Source: Paraburkholderia sp. CNPSo 3274 (GTDB lineage: Bacteria; Pseudomonadota; Gammaproteobacteria; Burkholderiales; Burkholderiaceae). From it: 64,000 nucleotides of DNA. The stretch spans positions 34,588 through 98,587 of the forward strand of contig NZ_JAMBPR010000032.1 in NCBI RefSeq assembly GCF_024206475.1, in the 5' to 3' direction. The notes under the pieces were generated by a model. The model saw only the letters and a program-made list of their open reading frames with translations, was not told the DNA's origin and did no database searches. Of the stretch, positions 23,056 to 31,107 are shown piece after piece. The position numbers and the translations under genes were made by a program. How positions within the stretch are numbered: position 1 is the stretch's first letter; the number at the start of each line of letters is the position of its first letter.

Positions 23056-24360
23056 TCAGTCGATGCCGTGGAACACGGCGTCGTCCGGGCCGAGGTACGC
23101 GGGCGCACGCCACACCGCGTCACGCATCGAGTGCTGCACGAGATTTTCCACGCCCAGCAGCACCGCGAAAATCGCCATGCGCACCGGAATGCCATTATCG
23201 GTCTGGCGGAAGATCGCGAGGCGCGGGTCGTGGTTCAGATCGGTCGAGAGATCGTTGGCGCCCGGGCGGCTGTCGCGCGGCAGCGGGTGCATCACGAGCG
23301 TTTCAGCGCTGCAGCACTCGTCCATCAGCGCCTGGTTGATCTGGAATTCGGGCGTGTAGCCTTCGAACGACTCGTCGGCGAAGCGCTCCTTCTGGATGCG
23401 CGTGGCGTACACCACATCCGCGCCGCGCAGGCCTGCGCGCAGGTCGTGCGTCTGCTCGACCACGTGGCCGTTGGTCGAGATCTTGTCGACGATGTACGCC
23501 GGCATTTCGAGCTGCGGCGGCGAAATGAGCGTGAACTTGATGCCGCGATACAGCGCGAGCAGCTTGACGAGCGAGTGCACCGTGCGGCCGTACTTGAGGT
23601 CGCCCACGAGCGCGATATGCGCGCCGTCGACGATCTTGCCGAGGCGCGAGAACTCGCGCTGGATCGTGTAGAGGTCGAGCAGCGCCTGGCTCGGGTGCTC
23701 GCCGGGACCGTCGCCGCCGTTGATCACGGGGATGTTCACGGCGCGCGCGAATTCGGCCACCGAGCCTTGATCAGGATGCCGAATCACCATCGCATCCACG
23801 TAGCCGGCCATCACGCGGCTCGTGTCGTAGATCGATTCGCCCTTGGCCATCGAGGAGAACGTGAAGCCGGTCGTGTCGCACACGGAACCGCCCAGGCGGC
23901 AGAACGCGGCGCCGAAGCTCACGCGCGTGCGCGTGCTGGCTTCGAAGAACAGGTTGCCGAGCACCGCGCCTTCGAGCACGCGCGAGATTTTCCGGCGGCG
24001 CGCGACGGGCTGCATGATGTCGGCCACGCGGAACAGGGCTTCGACGGACTCACGCGAAAACTGGTCGACGGACAGCAGTTGCGGCTTGCCCTCGAACTGC
24101 ATCTGGCTGGCGAGCGAACGCGAATCTACGCTTTGCGTATAGACTTCGCGCGGCTCGCCGTTGCCGACGATTTCCGAAACGAAGCGCTCGACGATCTCCG
24201 GCATGGCGCGCGATTCCTGCGACTCCTCGGGCAGCAGCCATGTGTCGAGCGCACGACGCGACACGCCGATGCGGCTCGCAAATGCGTCGCGGGTCATGTT
24301 CAGACGCCGCATGGCGTCACGAAGGAAGGCTTGTTGCGGAACGCTCATGCTGGCACCCAT
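23056..24360 (-). CDS. pyrB: Aspartate carbamoyltransferase with N-terminal helix-turn-helix
   Basis: Protein of 434 residues. The catalytic part (about 90-430) is an aspartate/ornithine carbamoyltransferase: STRTRVSF at 142-149 (carbamoyl phosphate), GEHPSQALLDLYT, GDLKYGRTVHSL (the ATCase-type segment) and MHPLPRDSR. An extra 85 residues at the N-terminus hold a helix-turn-helix (MTRDAFASRIGVSRRALDTWL, about 22-42). Usual PyrB is about 310 residues. No pyrC or pyrI is adjacent. It could be a second ATCase with DNA-binding or domain-mediated assembly. ATG 24360 or ATG 24348 are possible starts; neither has a strong ribosome site. Confidence 0.9.
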   Translation of the reverse strand: MGASMSVPQQAFLRDAMRRLNMTRDAFASRIGVSRRALDTWLLPEESQESRAMPEIVERFVSEIVGNGEPREVYTQSVDSRSLASQMQFEGKPQLLSVDQFSRESVEALFRVADIMQPVARRRKISRVLEGAVLGNLFFEASTRTRVSFGAAFCRLGGSVCDTTGFTFSSMAKGESIYDTSRVMAGYVDAMVIRHPDQGSVAEFARAVNIPVINGGDGPGEHPSQALLDLYTIQREFSRLGKIVDGAHIALVGDLKYGRTVHSLVKLLALYRGIKFTLISPPQLEMPAYIVDKISTNGHVVEQTHDLRAGLRGADVVYATRIQKERFADESFEGYTPEFQINQALMDECCSAETLVMHPLPRDSRPGANDLSTDLNHDPRLAIFRQTDNGIPVRMAIFAVLLGVENLVQHSMRDAVWRAPAYLGPDDAVFHGID

Positions 24361-24797
24361 GATTTCTGGTTAATGTACGCGGTGCGTATATTAGTTCGGC
24401 GGCGCGAGAAGTCAAGTTCTTTTGTCGGACGTGCACTCGAGAGGCCCTTCCGCACGGGTGAGCGCGTACCGCGCGCAGCACGCCGCCTGCTGGCGCGCGC
24501 CCGTAAGTGCGCGATCTCGTTTACACTGCGCGACATGCTACGTAACCCGCTCCGCCACGATCTGCAGAATGTCACCGCCGCCACGCGCGCGGTGTCGCCG
24601 CTCGCGCAGGTCGCTTCGGTGTGGGTGAAAGCCAAAGCCAAAAAACAGCCGCTCATCTGACCGGAGTCTGCTGTTCCGTCAGATGTGCGACGGAACAGCC
24701 AGTCGAAGGCGCCCTGCCTTCCGCCTCACTCCCGGCTTGCTTCCCTCCTGCGCACCGCTGAACGGACCTTCCATACGGTCGAGTTCAAGGGAAAGTC
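24361..24797. other. Divergent intergenic region with an 11-bp hairpin
   Basis: 437 bp between the carbamoyltransferase and the DapA-like gene. GCTGTTCCGTC (24670-24680) and GACGGAACAGC (24689-24699) form a perfect 11-bp stem with an 8-base loop, about 100 bp before the DapA-like start and without a T run. A 41-codon frame from ATG 24535 has no ribosome site or domain and was not called. Confidence 0.45.
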
Positions 24798-25652
24798 ATG
24801 TCTGAGTTTTCGGGTATCTGGATTCCGCTCATTACGCCGTTCAACGCCGGTGCAGTCGATCATGCTGCGCTCGACGCGCTCGTGCGCCATTACGTCGAGG
24901 CCGGCGTGGCCGGCTTCGTCGCGCTCGGCACGACCGGCGAGCCCGCCGCGCTGAGCGACGAGGAAGCGGACGCCGTACTCGCCACCGTGCTGGCGTCGGC
25001 GGGCGGCCTGCCGGTCGTGGCGGGCGTGAGCGGCAATCACACGGCGGCCGTCTGCGAGCGGATCGCGGCGCTCAACGAGCGGCCCATCGCCGGCGTGCTG
25101 GCGGCCGCGCCTTACTACATCCGCCCTGCGCAGGCGGGTGTGATCGGCCATTTCACGGCGCTCGCCGATGCGAGCCGCAAGCCCCTGATCGTCTACGACA
25201 TCCCCGCGCGCACGGGCGTGCGCATCGAGTTGCCGAGCCTGCTCGAACTCGCCGCGCACGAGCGCATCGTCGCGGTGAAGGACTGCGGCGGCTCGCTCGA
25301 GAAGACGCTTGCGCTGATTCTCGACGGCCGTTTGCAGGTGCTCTGCGGCGAGGATATCGATATGTTCGGCGCGATGTGCGCGGGTGCGAGCGGGGCGATT
25401 GCGGCGTCGGCGCATTGGCGGCCGGAGCGTTTCGTGGGGATGGCGCGCGCCTTGGAGGAAGGGCGTCTCGCCGATGCGCGCGCGATCTGGCACACGCTCG
25501 TGCCGCTCGTGCGCGCGGCGTTCGCGGAGCCGAATCCGGGACCGGTGAAGGCGGGGCTGGCTGCGTGCGGGCTCATCCGCAATGAACTGCGCGCGCCAAT
25601 GACGCGTGTGAGCGGTGAACTGGAGGCGTCGCTGGCGCGCCTCGTGGTTTGA
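24798..25652 (+). CDS. Dihydrodipicolinate synthase family protein (DapA-like)
   Basis: Class I aldolase of 284 residues, (beta/alpha)8 barrel. The Schiff-base lysine is Lys161 (VAVKDCGG), with Tyr133 and Arg138 (YDIPARTG) at the positions known in E. coli DapA, and GTTGEP at 44-49. So the lyase active site is intact. It could be the lysine-pathway synthase or a related aldolase (many genomes have several). No lysine genes are adjacent. Start ATG 24798 follows AAGGGAAAG. Confidence 0.88.
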   Translation: MSEFSGIWIPLITPFNAGAVDHAALDALVRHYVEAGVAGFVALGTTGEPAALSDEEADAVLATVLASAGGLPVVAGVSGNHTAAVCERIAALNERPIAGVLAAAPYYIRPAQAGVIGHFTALADASRKPLIVYDIPARTGVRIELPSLLELAAHERIVAVKDCGGSLEKTLALILDGRLQVLCGEDIDMFGAMCAGASGAIAASAHWRPERFVGMARALEEGRLADARAIWHTLVPLVRAAFAEPNPGPVKAGLAACGLIRNELRAPMTRVSGELEASLARLVV

Positions 25653-25748
25653 CGCTGCCCCTGCGGGAAGCGGGCGTGGCGGGATGAGACGCTGGGTGAG
25701 GAAGTGCGGCGTGTGCCGCCGAATATGCGCCGCCCGAAAGCGGCGCGT

Positions 25749-26075
25749 CTAGCGCGCCGCGCGTGCGTTCGCGGCGCTGGACGCGCGACGGCGGCGCGTG
25801 CGAGGGCGTTCGACCGCGGCGGGTTCGCCGTTTAGCAGAATGCGGCGGCCGGGCACGTGGTACGCGACGAGGCGGGCGATGTCGAGCGCCGTGCTTTCGG
25901 CGGGCACGACCTGGCGGCGGGCGCTGTCATCGAGCGGCGTCGTCCATTCGACGAGCCGGTAGGCGCGGCCCCACGGATGCTGGAGCGGCGTGGAGACCCG
26001 GCACGACTCGACCGTCGAAGCGGCCCCGTCGCGCAGCAGGGACTGCAGGTGCACCAGCACATCGTCTTCAACCAT
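25749..26075 (-). CDS. Conserved hypothetical protein, 108 aa
   Basis: Soluble protein of 108 residues, not recognised. It opens VEDDVLVHLQSLLRDGAAS, has a central strand-rich part (YRLVEWTTPLD) and ends in a basic, Arg/Ala-rich tail (ERPRTRRRRASSAANARAAR). ATG 26075 has a strong AGGAGGAG site, which decides the start over a longer frame to 26135. It stands alone behind a terminator, so it has its own promoter. The tail might bind nucleic acid; this is only a guess from charge. Confidence 0.75.
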   Translation of the reverse strand: MVEDDVLVHLQSLLRDGAASTVESCRVSTPLQHPWGRAYRLVEWTTPLDDSARRQVVPAESTALDIARLVAYHVPGRRILLNGEPAAVERPRTRRRRASSAANARAAR

Positions 26076-26103
26076 GACCTCGCTCCTCCTAGGCTTGCCG
26101 CAC

Positions 26104-26131
26104 AAAAAAACGCCGCCGATCTTCCGGCGGC
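26104..26131 (-). terminator. Rho-independent terminator, leftward
   Basis: On the minus strand GCCGCCG, a 6-base loop and CGGCGGC are followed by a run of seven T (A run 26104-26110 on the plus strand). It closes transcription coming from the DUF3562 gene and isolates the 108-residue gene. Confidence 0.85.
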
Positions 26132-26339
26132 TCAACAGGGGTTGACCCTATGGTTGCAGCAAAGAATTAAACCAACCTTAAGAGAGGAAGTTGGGCGATG
26201 CGTGCCCGGGTGTGCCCGAGTGGGCCAATGCATGCGGCGGCGCGAGCCCTATGCGGGCGCGCACCGCCCAGAAAAACGCGGCGGGGTGGGGCGGCCGGCC
26301 TCCGTGTGGCCGGCGCAAAGACAAGCTGACAGGCGGTGA

Positions 26340-26540
26340 TCAGTGCGGCTTCGTGCCATTTTGCCGCAGCGTCGCACGTGTCTTGCGCGCGGCGAAAAGC
26401 GGCAGATAGTCCTGGACGCGCGCTTGCGCTCGATATTCATTGAGCGTGTCGGCGTAGATGCGCGCGACCGTTTCCTCCGGCGTGTTAGTTTCTTCGGCGA
26501 TGGTATGGACGATCTCGGAAGCATCGACGGTCTTCGGCAT
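26340..26540 (-). CDS. DUF3562 small protein
   Basis: Protein of 66 residues that matches the DUF3562 pattern known mainly from Burkholderia-type genomes: an N-terminal acidic helix (SEIVHTIAEETNTPEETVARIYADTLNEY) and a short basic C-terminal part ending KTRATLRQNG. The first half resembles a helical DNA-binding or dimer module. Function unknown. GGAG precedes the ATG at 26540. The terminator at 26104-26131 lies downstream. Confidence 0.8.
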   Translation of the reverse strand: MPKTVDASEIVHTIAEETNTPEETVARIYADTLNEYRAQARVQDYLPLFAARKTRATLRQNGTKPH

Positions 26541-26719
26541 GACTTGGCTCCGGTCAGCGAGGAGGGTTGGTAGGCGGCTTTGTATTCAAGGATATCCGGG
26601 CGCGGGATACCAATTGAATCCGCCTATCGAGCAAAATCGCCGCACGCGCGTCGCAAGCGTGATCTGTTTGAGTTTTAACGCCCGCTCGCGCGAGCCCCGT
26701 ATTTTCAGGACTTCCAGCG

Positions 26720-26760
26720 AAAAACGGCCACGGCGAGACAGAATGCCTGCGCCGTGGCCG
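26720..26760 (-). terminator. Terminator of the old-yellow-enzyme gene
   Basis: CGGCCACGGCG (26725-26735) and CGCCGTGGCCG (26750-26760) are a perfect 11-bp inverted repeat. On the minus strand the stem is followed by TTTTT. It lies 35 bp after the stop of the leftward reductase gene. Confidence 0.8.
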
Positions 26761-26795
26761 CCTGGTGGCATGCGGCGAGGGGCCGCACGCATGTC

Positions 26796-27857
26796 TTACG
26801 CCGCGCTTTCGAGCGGCGGGTAGTCCGTGTAGCCCGTTTCGCCGCGCGCGTAATACGTCGACGGATTCGGCGCGTTGAGCGGCGCGTTCAATTCGAAACG
26901 GCGCGGCAGATCGGGGTTCGCGATGAAGAGCTGACCCCACGCGACCGCGTCGGCTTCGCCTGCCGCGAGCACGTCCTGTGCCGATTCCAGCGAGAACTTT
27001 TCGTTCGCGATGAACGGACCGCCGAAATCGGCTTTCAGCTGCGGCCCGAGGCGGTTGTCGCCAAGCGATTCGCGCGCGAAGAGGAAGGCGATTTTGCGCT
27101 TGCCGAGCTCGCGCGCCACATACCCGAACGTTGCTGCCGGATTCGAATCGCCCATCGTGTGAGCGTCGCCGCGCGGTGCGATATGCATGCCCACGCGATT
27201 CGCGCCCCACACATCGATACACGCGTCGGTGACTTCGAGCAACAGGCGCGCGCGATTCTCGATCGAACCGCCATAGGCGTCCGTGCGTTGGTTGGTGCTG
27301 TCCTGCAGGAACTGGTCGAGCAGATAGCCGTTCGCGCCGTGGATTTCCACGCCGTCGAAACCGGCCGCCTTCGCGTTGATTGCGCCCTGGCGGAACGCGG
27401 CGATCACGCCGGCGATCTCTTCGGTTTCGAGCGCGCGCGGCGTGACGAAGCCGCGTTGCGGACGCACGAGGCTCACATTGCCTTGCGGCGCAATGGCGCT
27501 GGGCGCCACCGGCAGGTCGCCGTTCAGGAACACGGGGTCGGACACACGGCCCACGTGCCACAGTTGCATGAAAATGCGGCCGCCCGCGGCATGCACGGCT
27601 GCGGTCACGGTCTTCCAGCCTTCCACCTGTTCTTGCGACCAGATGCCCGGCGTTTCGGCATAGCCGACGCCTTGCGGCGTCACCGAGGTCGCCTCGCTGA
27701 TGATGAGGCCGGCCGTTGCGCGCTCGGCGTAGTACTTCGCCATGAGTTCGTTGGGCACGCGCACTTCACCCGCGCGTTGACGCGTGAGCGGAGCCATGAT
27801 GATGCGGTTCGGCAGCGTGAGGTCGCCGATCTGGATGGGGTCGAAAAGCGTTGCCAT
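26796..27857 (-). CDS. nemA: Old yellow enzyme family ene-reductase (NemA-like)
   Basis: FMN-dependent alkene reductase of 353 residues, TIM barrel. It shows PLTRQRAGEVRVPNELMAKYYAERA, MQLWHVGRVS, and the substrate-binding His and Asn in VEIHGANGYLLDQFL, followed by YGGSIENRARLLLEV, all typical of NemA/XenB relatives that reduce N-ethylmaleimide, enones and nitro compounds. An ArsR-family repressor lies 100 bp upstream on the same strand, and both are probably induced by reactive electrophiles. Start ATG 27857. Confidence 0.93.
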   Translation of the reverse strand: MATLFDPIQIGDLTLPNRIIMAPLTRQRAGEVRVPNELMAKYYAERATAGLIISEATSVTPQGVGYAETPGIWSQEQVEGWKTVTAAVHAAGGRIFMQLWHVGRVSDPVFLNGDLPVAPSAIAPQGNVSLVRPQRGFVTPRALETEEIAGVIAAFRQGAINAKAAGFDGVEIHGANGYLLDQFLQDSTNQRTDAYGGSIENRARLLLEVTDACIDVWGANRVGMHIAPRGDAHTMGDSNPAATFGYVARELGKRKIAFLFARESLGDNRLGPQLKADFGGPFIANEKFSLESAQDVLAAGEADAVAWGQLFIANPDLPRRFELNAPLNAPNPSTYYARGETGYTDYPPLESAA

Positions 27858-27957
27858 GTAGGGTCACCTTGTCTGCGGGCACGGCCCGCGGGCTGAAAAG
27901 CGATACGGGAATCGAAACAGACGATGCGCACTCAGCGGATGTTTCGTTGCTGAGGCA

Positions 27958-28281
27958 TCACAACTGCGCGTTCATATGGGCGATAAACGCCTCGATGACC
28001 GGCTCGTTGCGATTGAAAAACACCCACTGCCCCACGCGTTTGGACGTGACGAGTCCGGCCTTCTGCAACACGGCCAGATGCGCGGACACCGTGGATTGCG
28101 AAAGCTCGCAATGCGCGTCGATCTTGCCCGCGCAAACGCCGTTTTCGAGCGGCAGCGCCTGGTCGCCGAAGTGCACCTGCGGCTCGCGCAGGCACGCAAG
28201 AATCTCGCGGCGCACGGGATTGGAGAGCGCCTTGCAGATCGCGTCGACGTCTAGCGCTGGGGTAGTAGGGGGTTTCTTCAT
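27958..28281 (-). CDS. ArsR-family repressor
   Basis: Winged-helix regulator of 107 residues with the ArsR fold (DAICKALSNPVRREILACLREP, then STVSAHLAVLQKAGLVTSKRVGQWVFF). It has no ELCVC arsenic-site motif. Cysteines at CKALS, LACLR, NGVCAG and AHCELS are spread near the recognition region, so a thiol-based sensor of electrophiles is plausible given the downstream ene-reductase. The first gene of a two-gene unit with nemA. A palindrome 30 bp ahead of the start is the likely self-operator. Confidence 0.9.
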   Translation of the reverse strand: MKKPPTTPALDVDAICKALSNPVRREILACLREPQVHFGDQALPLENGVCAGKIDAHCELSQSTVSAHLAVLQKAGLVTSKRVGQWVFFNRNEPVIEAFIAHMNAQL

Positions 28282-28310
28282 CGCGGCTGCATCGTAACTG
28301 TCCGAATCAT

Positions 28311-28330
28311 ATATCGGAATTATACGATAT
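28311..28330. promoter_or_regulatory. ArsR operator candidate ATATCG-N8-CGATAT
   Basis: Perfect inverted repeat ATATCG (28311-28316) and CGATAT (28325-28330), extended to CATATATCG/CGATATG with one mismatch, just upstream of the ArsR start in an AT-rich promoter region. ArsR proteins commonly bind such 12-2-12-like dyads. Confidence 0.6.
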
Positions 28331-28572
28331 GGGCGATGACACTCATTTCAATAGGGTTGTCGGCACACATCTCCTTTTCCCTCCCCGCTTTTGCATAGTT
28401 ACACCCTATGCAGATCATCGGGAAACAATGCTTGGCAGTCGAAATTTGGCGTCAGTTAATTCGCTCAATGTTTTGAGTGGGGCGGTTGATTCGCCCTGGC
28501 CCTACACCTGCTTTGCACCTTCGCCACGTGTGTCGTTTTCAAAATCACGCCGGCGAGAAAATGGAGACTGTT

Positions 28573-29982
28573 ATGGCAGACAACCGCAACGCGGTTCCCC
28601 TGATCGAGAAGCACACGATCGGTTACGTGCCTGAGAACGAGCGCCACGGCAACGTCCGCGATCTCTTCACGCTTTGGTTCGGCGGCAACATCGCGCCGCT
28701 GCCGATTGTGACCGGCGCGCTCGGCGTGCAGATCTATCACCTCAATCTCATGTGGGGCATTATCGCGATCATCGTCGGCCAGGCGGTGGGCGGCATTCTC
28801 ATGGCGCTGCATTCCGCACAAGGCCCGCAAATGGGCATTCCGCAAATGATCCAGAGCCGCGCGCAGTTTGGCTCACGGGGCGCGCTGCTCGTCACGGTCA
28901 TCGCCGGCATCATGTATGTCGGTTTCTTCGCGTCGAATATCGTGCTGGCAGGCAAGTCGCTGCACGGCGTCGAATCGTCGATTCCGGTGCCCGCCGGCAT
29001 CGTGATCGGCGCGTTGGGTTCGGGGCTGATCGGCATCATCGGATATCGCTTCATACACGTGCTGAACCGCATTGGCACATGGGTGCTCGGCATCGGGATC
29101 GCCGTGGGTTTCGGCTATATCGTCACGCACGTGCAATCGACGGACTTCCTCACGCGCGGTGGCTTCAACTTAGCCGGCTGGCTCGCGACGGTGTCGCTCT
29201 CGGCGCTGTGGCAGATCGCGTTCGCGCCTTACGTCTCCGACTATTCGCGCTACCTTCCGAAGAATGCGGGCGTCGCCTCGACCTTCTGGGCGACGTACCT
29301 GGGTTGCGTGCTCGGTTCGACGCTTGCGTTCGTGTTCGGCGCGGTGGCCGTACTCGCGGTTCCGGCCGGCGCCGACACGATGGACGCCGTCAAGGCATCG
29401 ACCGGTGCTATCGGCCCGTTCATGCTCGTGCTGTTTTTGCTGAGCGTAATTAGCCACAACGCGCTGAATCTGTACGGAGCCGTCCTTTCGGTCATCACGT
29501 CGCTACAGACGTTCGCGTATCGCTGGATTCCGACCGCGAAGTCGCGCGCCGTGCTTTCGATCATTATCCTGACCGCGTGCTGCTTTGCGGCGGTCGGTGC
29601 GTCGAAGGACTTCGTCGGGCATTTCGTCGATCTCGTGCTCGCGCTGCTCGTGGTGCTCGTGCCGTGGACGGCGATCAATCTGATCGACTTCTATGTGATT
29701 CACAAAGGCCAATACGATGTCCAGTCGATCTTCCGTGTGGATGGCGGCATTTACGGCCGTTTCAATCCGCAAGCGTTGATTGCCTATGCGGTCGGGATTC
29801 TGGTGCAGATTCCGTTCATGAACACGCCGATGTATGTGGGTTCCTTCTCGGCGCATCTGGACGGCGCAGATCTGTCCTGGCTCGTGGGCATCATCGTCAC
29901 GACGCCGCTTTACCTGTGGCTGGCCACGCGCGACACAGCGTACCGCCGCCGGCTCAATCAGCCGTCGGCGCAGGTGCAGTGA
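28573..29982 (+). CDS. NCS1 family permease (cytosine/allantoin/hydantoin type)
   Basis: Twelve-helix sodium- or proton-driven permease of 469 residues for nucleobases or related N-heterocycles. NCS1 marks: FTLWFGGNIAPLPIVTGAL near the N-terminus, GIPQMIQSRAQFGSRGAL, and YVSDYSRYLP. Start set at ATG 28573, since GGAG lies 6 bases before it; the ATG at 28561 in the same frame has no site. It lies next to a LysR and the flavin monooxygenase operon and is the likely substrate importer for that pathway. Confidence 0.92.
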   Translation: MADNRNAVPLIEKHTIGYVPENERHGNVRDLFTLWFGGNIAPLPIVTGALGVQIYHLNLMWGIIAIIVGQAVGGILMALHSAQGPQMGIPQMIQSRAQFGSRGALLVTVIAGIMYVGFFASNIVLAGKSLHGVESSIPVPAGIVIGALGSGLIGIIGYRFIHVLNRIGTWVLGIGIAVGFGYIVTHVQSTDFLTRGGFNLAGWLATVSLSALWQIAFAPYVSDYSRYLPKNAGVASTFWATYLGCVLGSTLAFVFGAVAVLAVPAGADTMDAVKASTGAIGPFMLVLFLLSVISHNALNLYGAVLSVITSLQTFAYRWIPTAKSRAVLSIIILTACCFAAVGASKDFVGHFVDLVLALLVVLVPWTAINLIDFYVIHKGQYDVQSIFRVDGGIYGRFNPQALIAYAVGILVQIPFMNTPMYVGSFSAHLDGADLSWLVGIIVTTPLYLWLATRDTAYRRRLNQPSAQVQ

Positions 29983-30009
29983 ATTGCCCGGATCGTCGCC
30001 GTCGCCTCG

Positions 30010-30936
30010 TCAATGCTTGAAGCGCAACCGCCGGATATAGCTTTCGCAGAACGCGGCGAAGCGCTTCACCACTTCGCGTTGCCGCACGGTGCTCGACGTC
30101 GCAATGCCGAGCGTCGTCGCGGGAACCGCCTCCTTGAAGCGCTTGACGACAAACTCCTCGCCATCGACGGTGCGGCACGACTGAAGCGGAAAGTTGAGAA
30201 TGCTGTAGCCCAGGCCGTTCGCCACCATGCCGCGCACGACCTCGGGCTGCGCTGAGCGGAACGCGGCGACAGGCCGGCTGCCTGCTGCGTCGAAAAGCGT
30301 CGAGAAATATTCGCGGCTGTGCGGAAGGTCGAGCATCACATAAGGCTCAGGCAGCAGATCTTTTAGCGAGACCTTCGCTGCGCGTGCGAGCCGGTGGTTT
30401 TTCGGGAGGATCACGTAAGGCGGTAGCGAGACGACGGGTACGAAGGCGATGCCTTCCGCGATGTCGAGGCTATAGGTGAGCGCAATATCCAGCGAGCCGT
30501 CGCCGAGCCCGCTCAGCAGGCCATCCTGATGTGCTTCCCGGGTGATGAATGTGATCGCCGAATATTCGCGCAGGAACGCGCTGATGAGCGACGGCATGAG
30601 CGGCGGCGCAAGCGAAGCGAGACAGCCGAGCGAGACGGTGCCGGATACGCCGCCATCGAGCTCTTGCGCCGTGAGTTGTAGTTCCTCGGCGCTTTTCAGG
30701 AGGCTGCGCGCATGCACGAGCAGATCGCGGCCCGGTTGCGTGAGTGAAAGCCCGCTTGCGTGATGACGGATGAACAATTGCACACCGAACGATGCCTCCA
30801 GCTCGGCCAGCGCGGTCGAGATCGAAGGCTGCGAGATGTGCAGCCGCTTCGCCGCAGCGGTGAATGAAAGGGTTTCCGCCGTCGCGATGAAATAGCGCAA
30901 CTGGCGCAAAGAATAGCGAATCGATACTCCGTCCAT
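30010..30936 (-). CDS. LysR-family regulator of the monooxygenase operon
   Basis: LysR regulator of 308 residues. Helix-turn-helix at about 18-43 (LSFTAAAKRLHISQPSISTALAELE), effector domain with LGCLASLAPPLMPSLISAF and GLGYSILNFPLQ. It ends 28 bp from the NCS1 stop on the other strand and is divergent from the flavin monooxygenase, separated by 171 bp with an ATAG-N6-CTAT box. Likely controls both flanks. Start ATG 30936 chosen over the longer frame because it begins just before the winged helix. Confidence 0.9.
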   Translation of the reverse strand: MDGVSIRYSLRQLRYFIATAETLSFTAAAKRLHISQPSISTALAELEASFGVQLFIRHHASGLSLTQPGRDLLVHARSLLKSAEELQLTAQELDGGVSGTVSLGCLASLAPPLMPSLISAFLREYSAITFITREAHQDGLLSGLGDGSLDIALTYSLDIAEGIAFVPVVSLPPYVILPKNHRLARAAKVSLKDLLPEPYVMLDLPHSREYFSTLFDAAGSRPVAAFRSAQPEVVRGMVANGLGYSILNFPLQSCRTVDGEEFVVKRFKEAVPATTLGIATSSTVRQREVVKRFAAFCESYIRRLRFKH

Positions 30937-31027
30937 CTCAAGGAATCTCTCTCGAAGGAGCAACCTGGGAGGCCGATAGTCAGCGCCTGGCTGCATAGGC
31001 AAATCCGATGCAAGGGATTTTATTTTA

Positions 31028-31041
31028 ATAGTTTTTCCTAT
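31028..31041. promoter_or_regulatory. LysR-type box ATAG-N6-CTAT
   Basis: ATAG (31028-31031) and CTAT (31038-31041) form a short dyad with a T-rich spacer in the 171-bp gap between the divergent LysR and monooxygenase genes. The size and place fit a LysR recognition half. Confidence 0.4.
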
Positions 31042-31107
31042 CCTGTGTCGCGCGTACAGTTTGTTTCGACGAGCAGGACGTTATTCGTAATTTGAAGGAG
31101 AACAGCC

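Noticed and set aside
24535..24660. A 41-codon frame just ahead of the DapA-like gene
   Set aside because: No ribosome site, no hydrophobic or domain pattern; chance frame in a promoter region.
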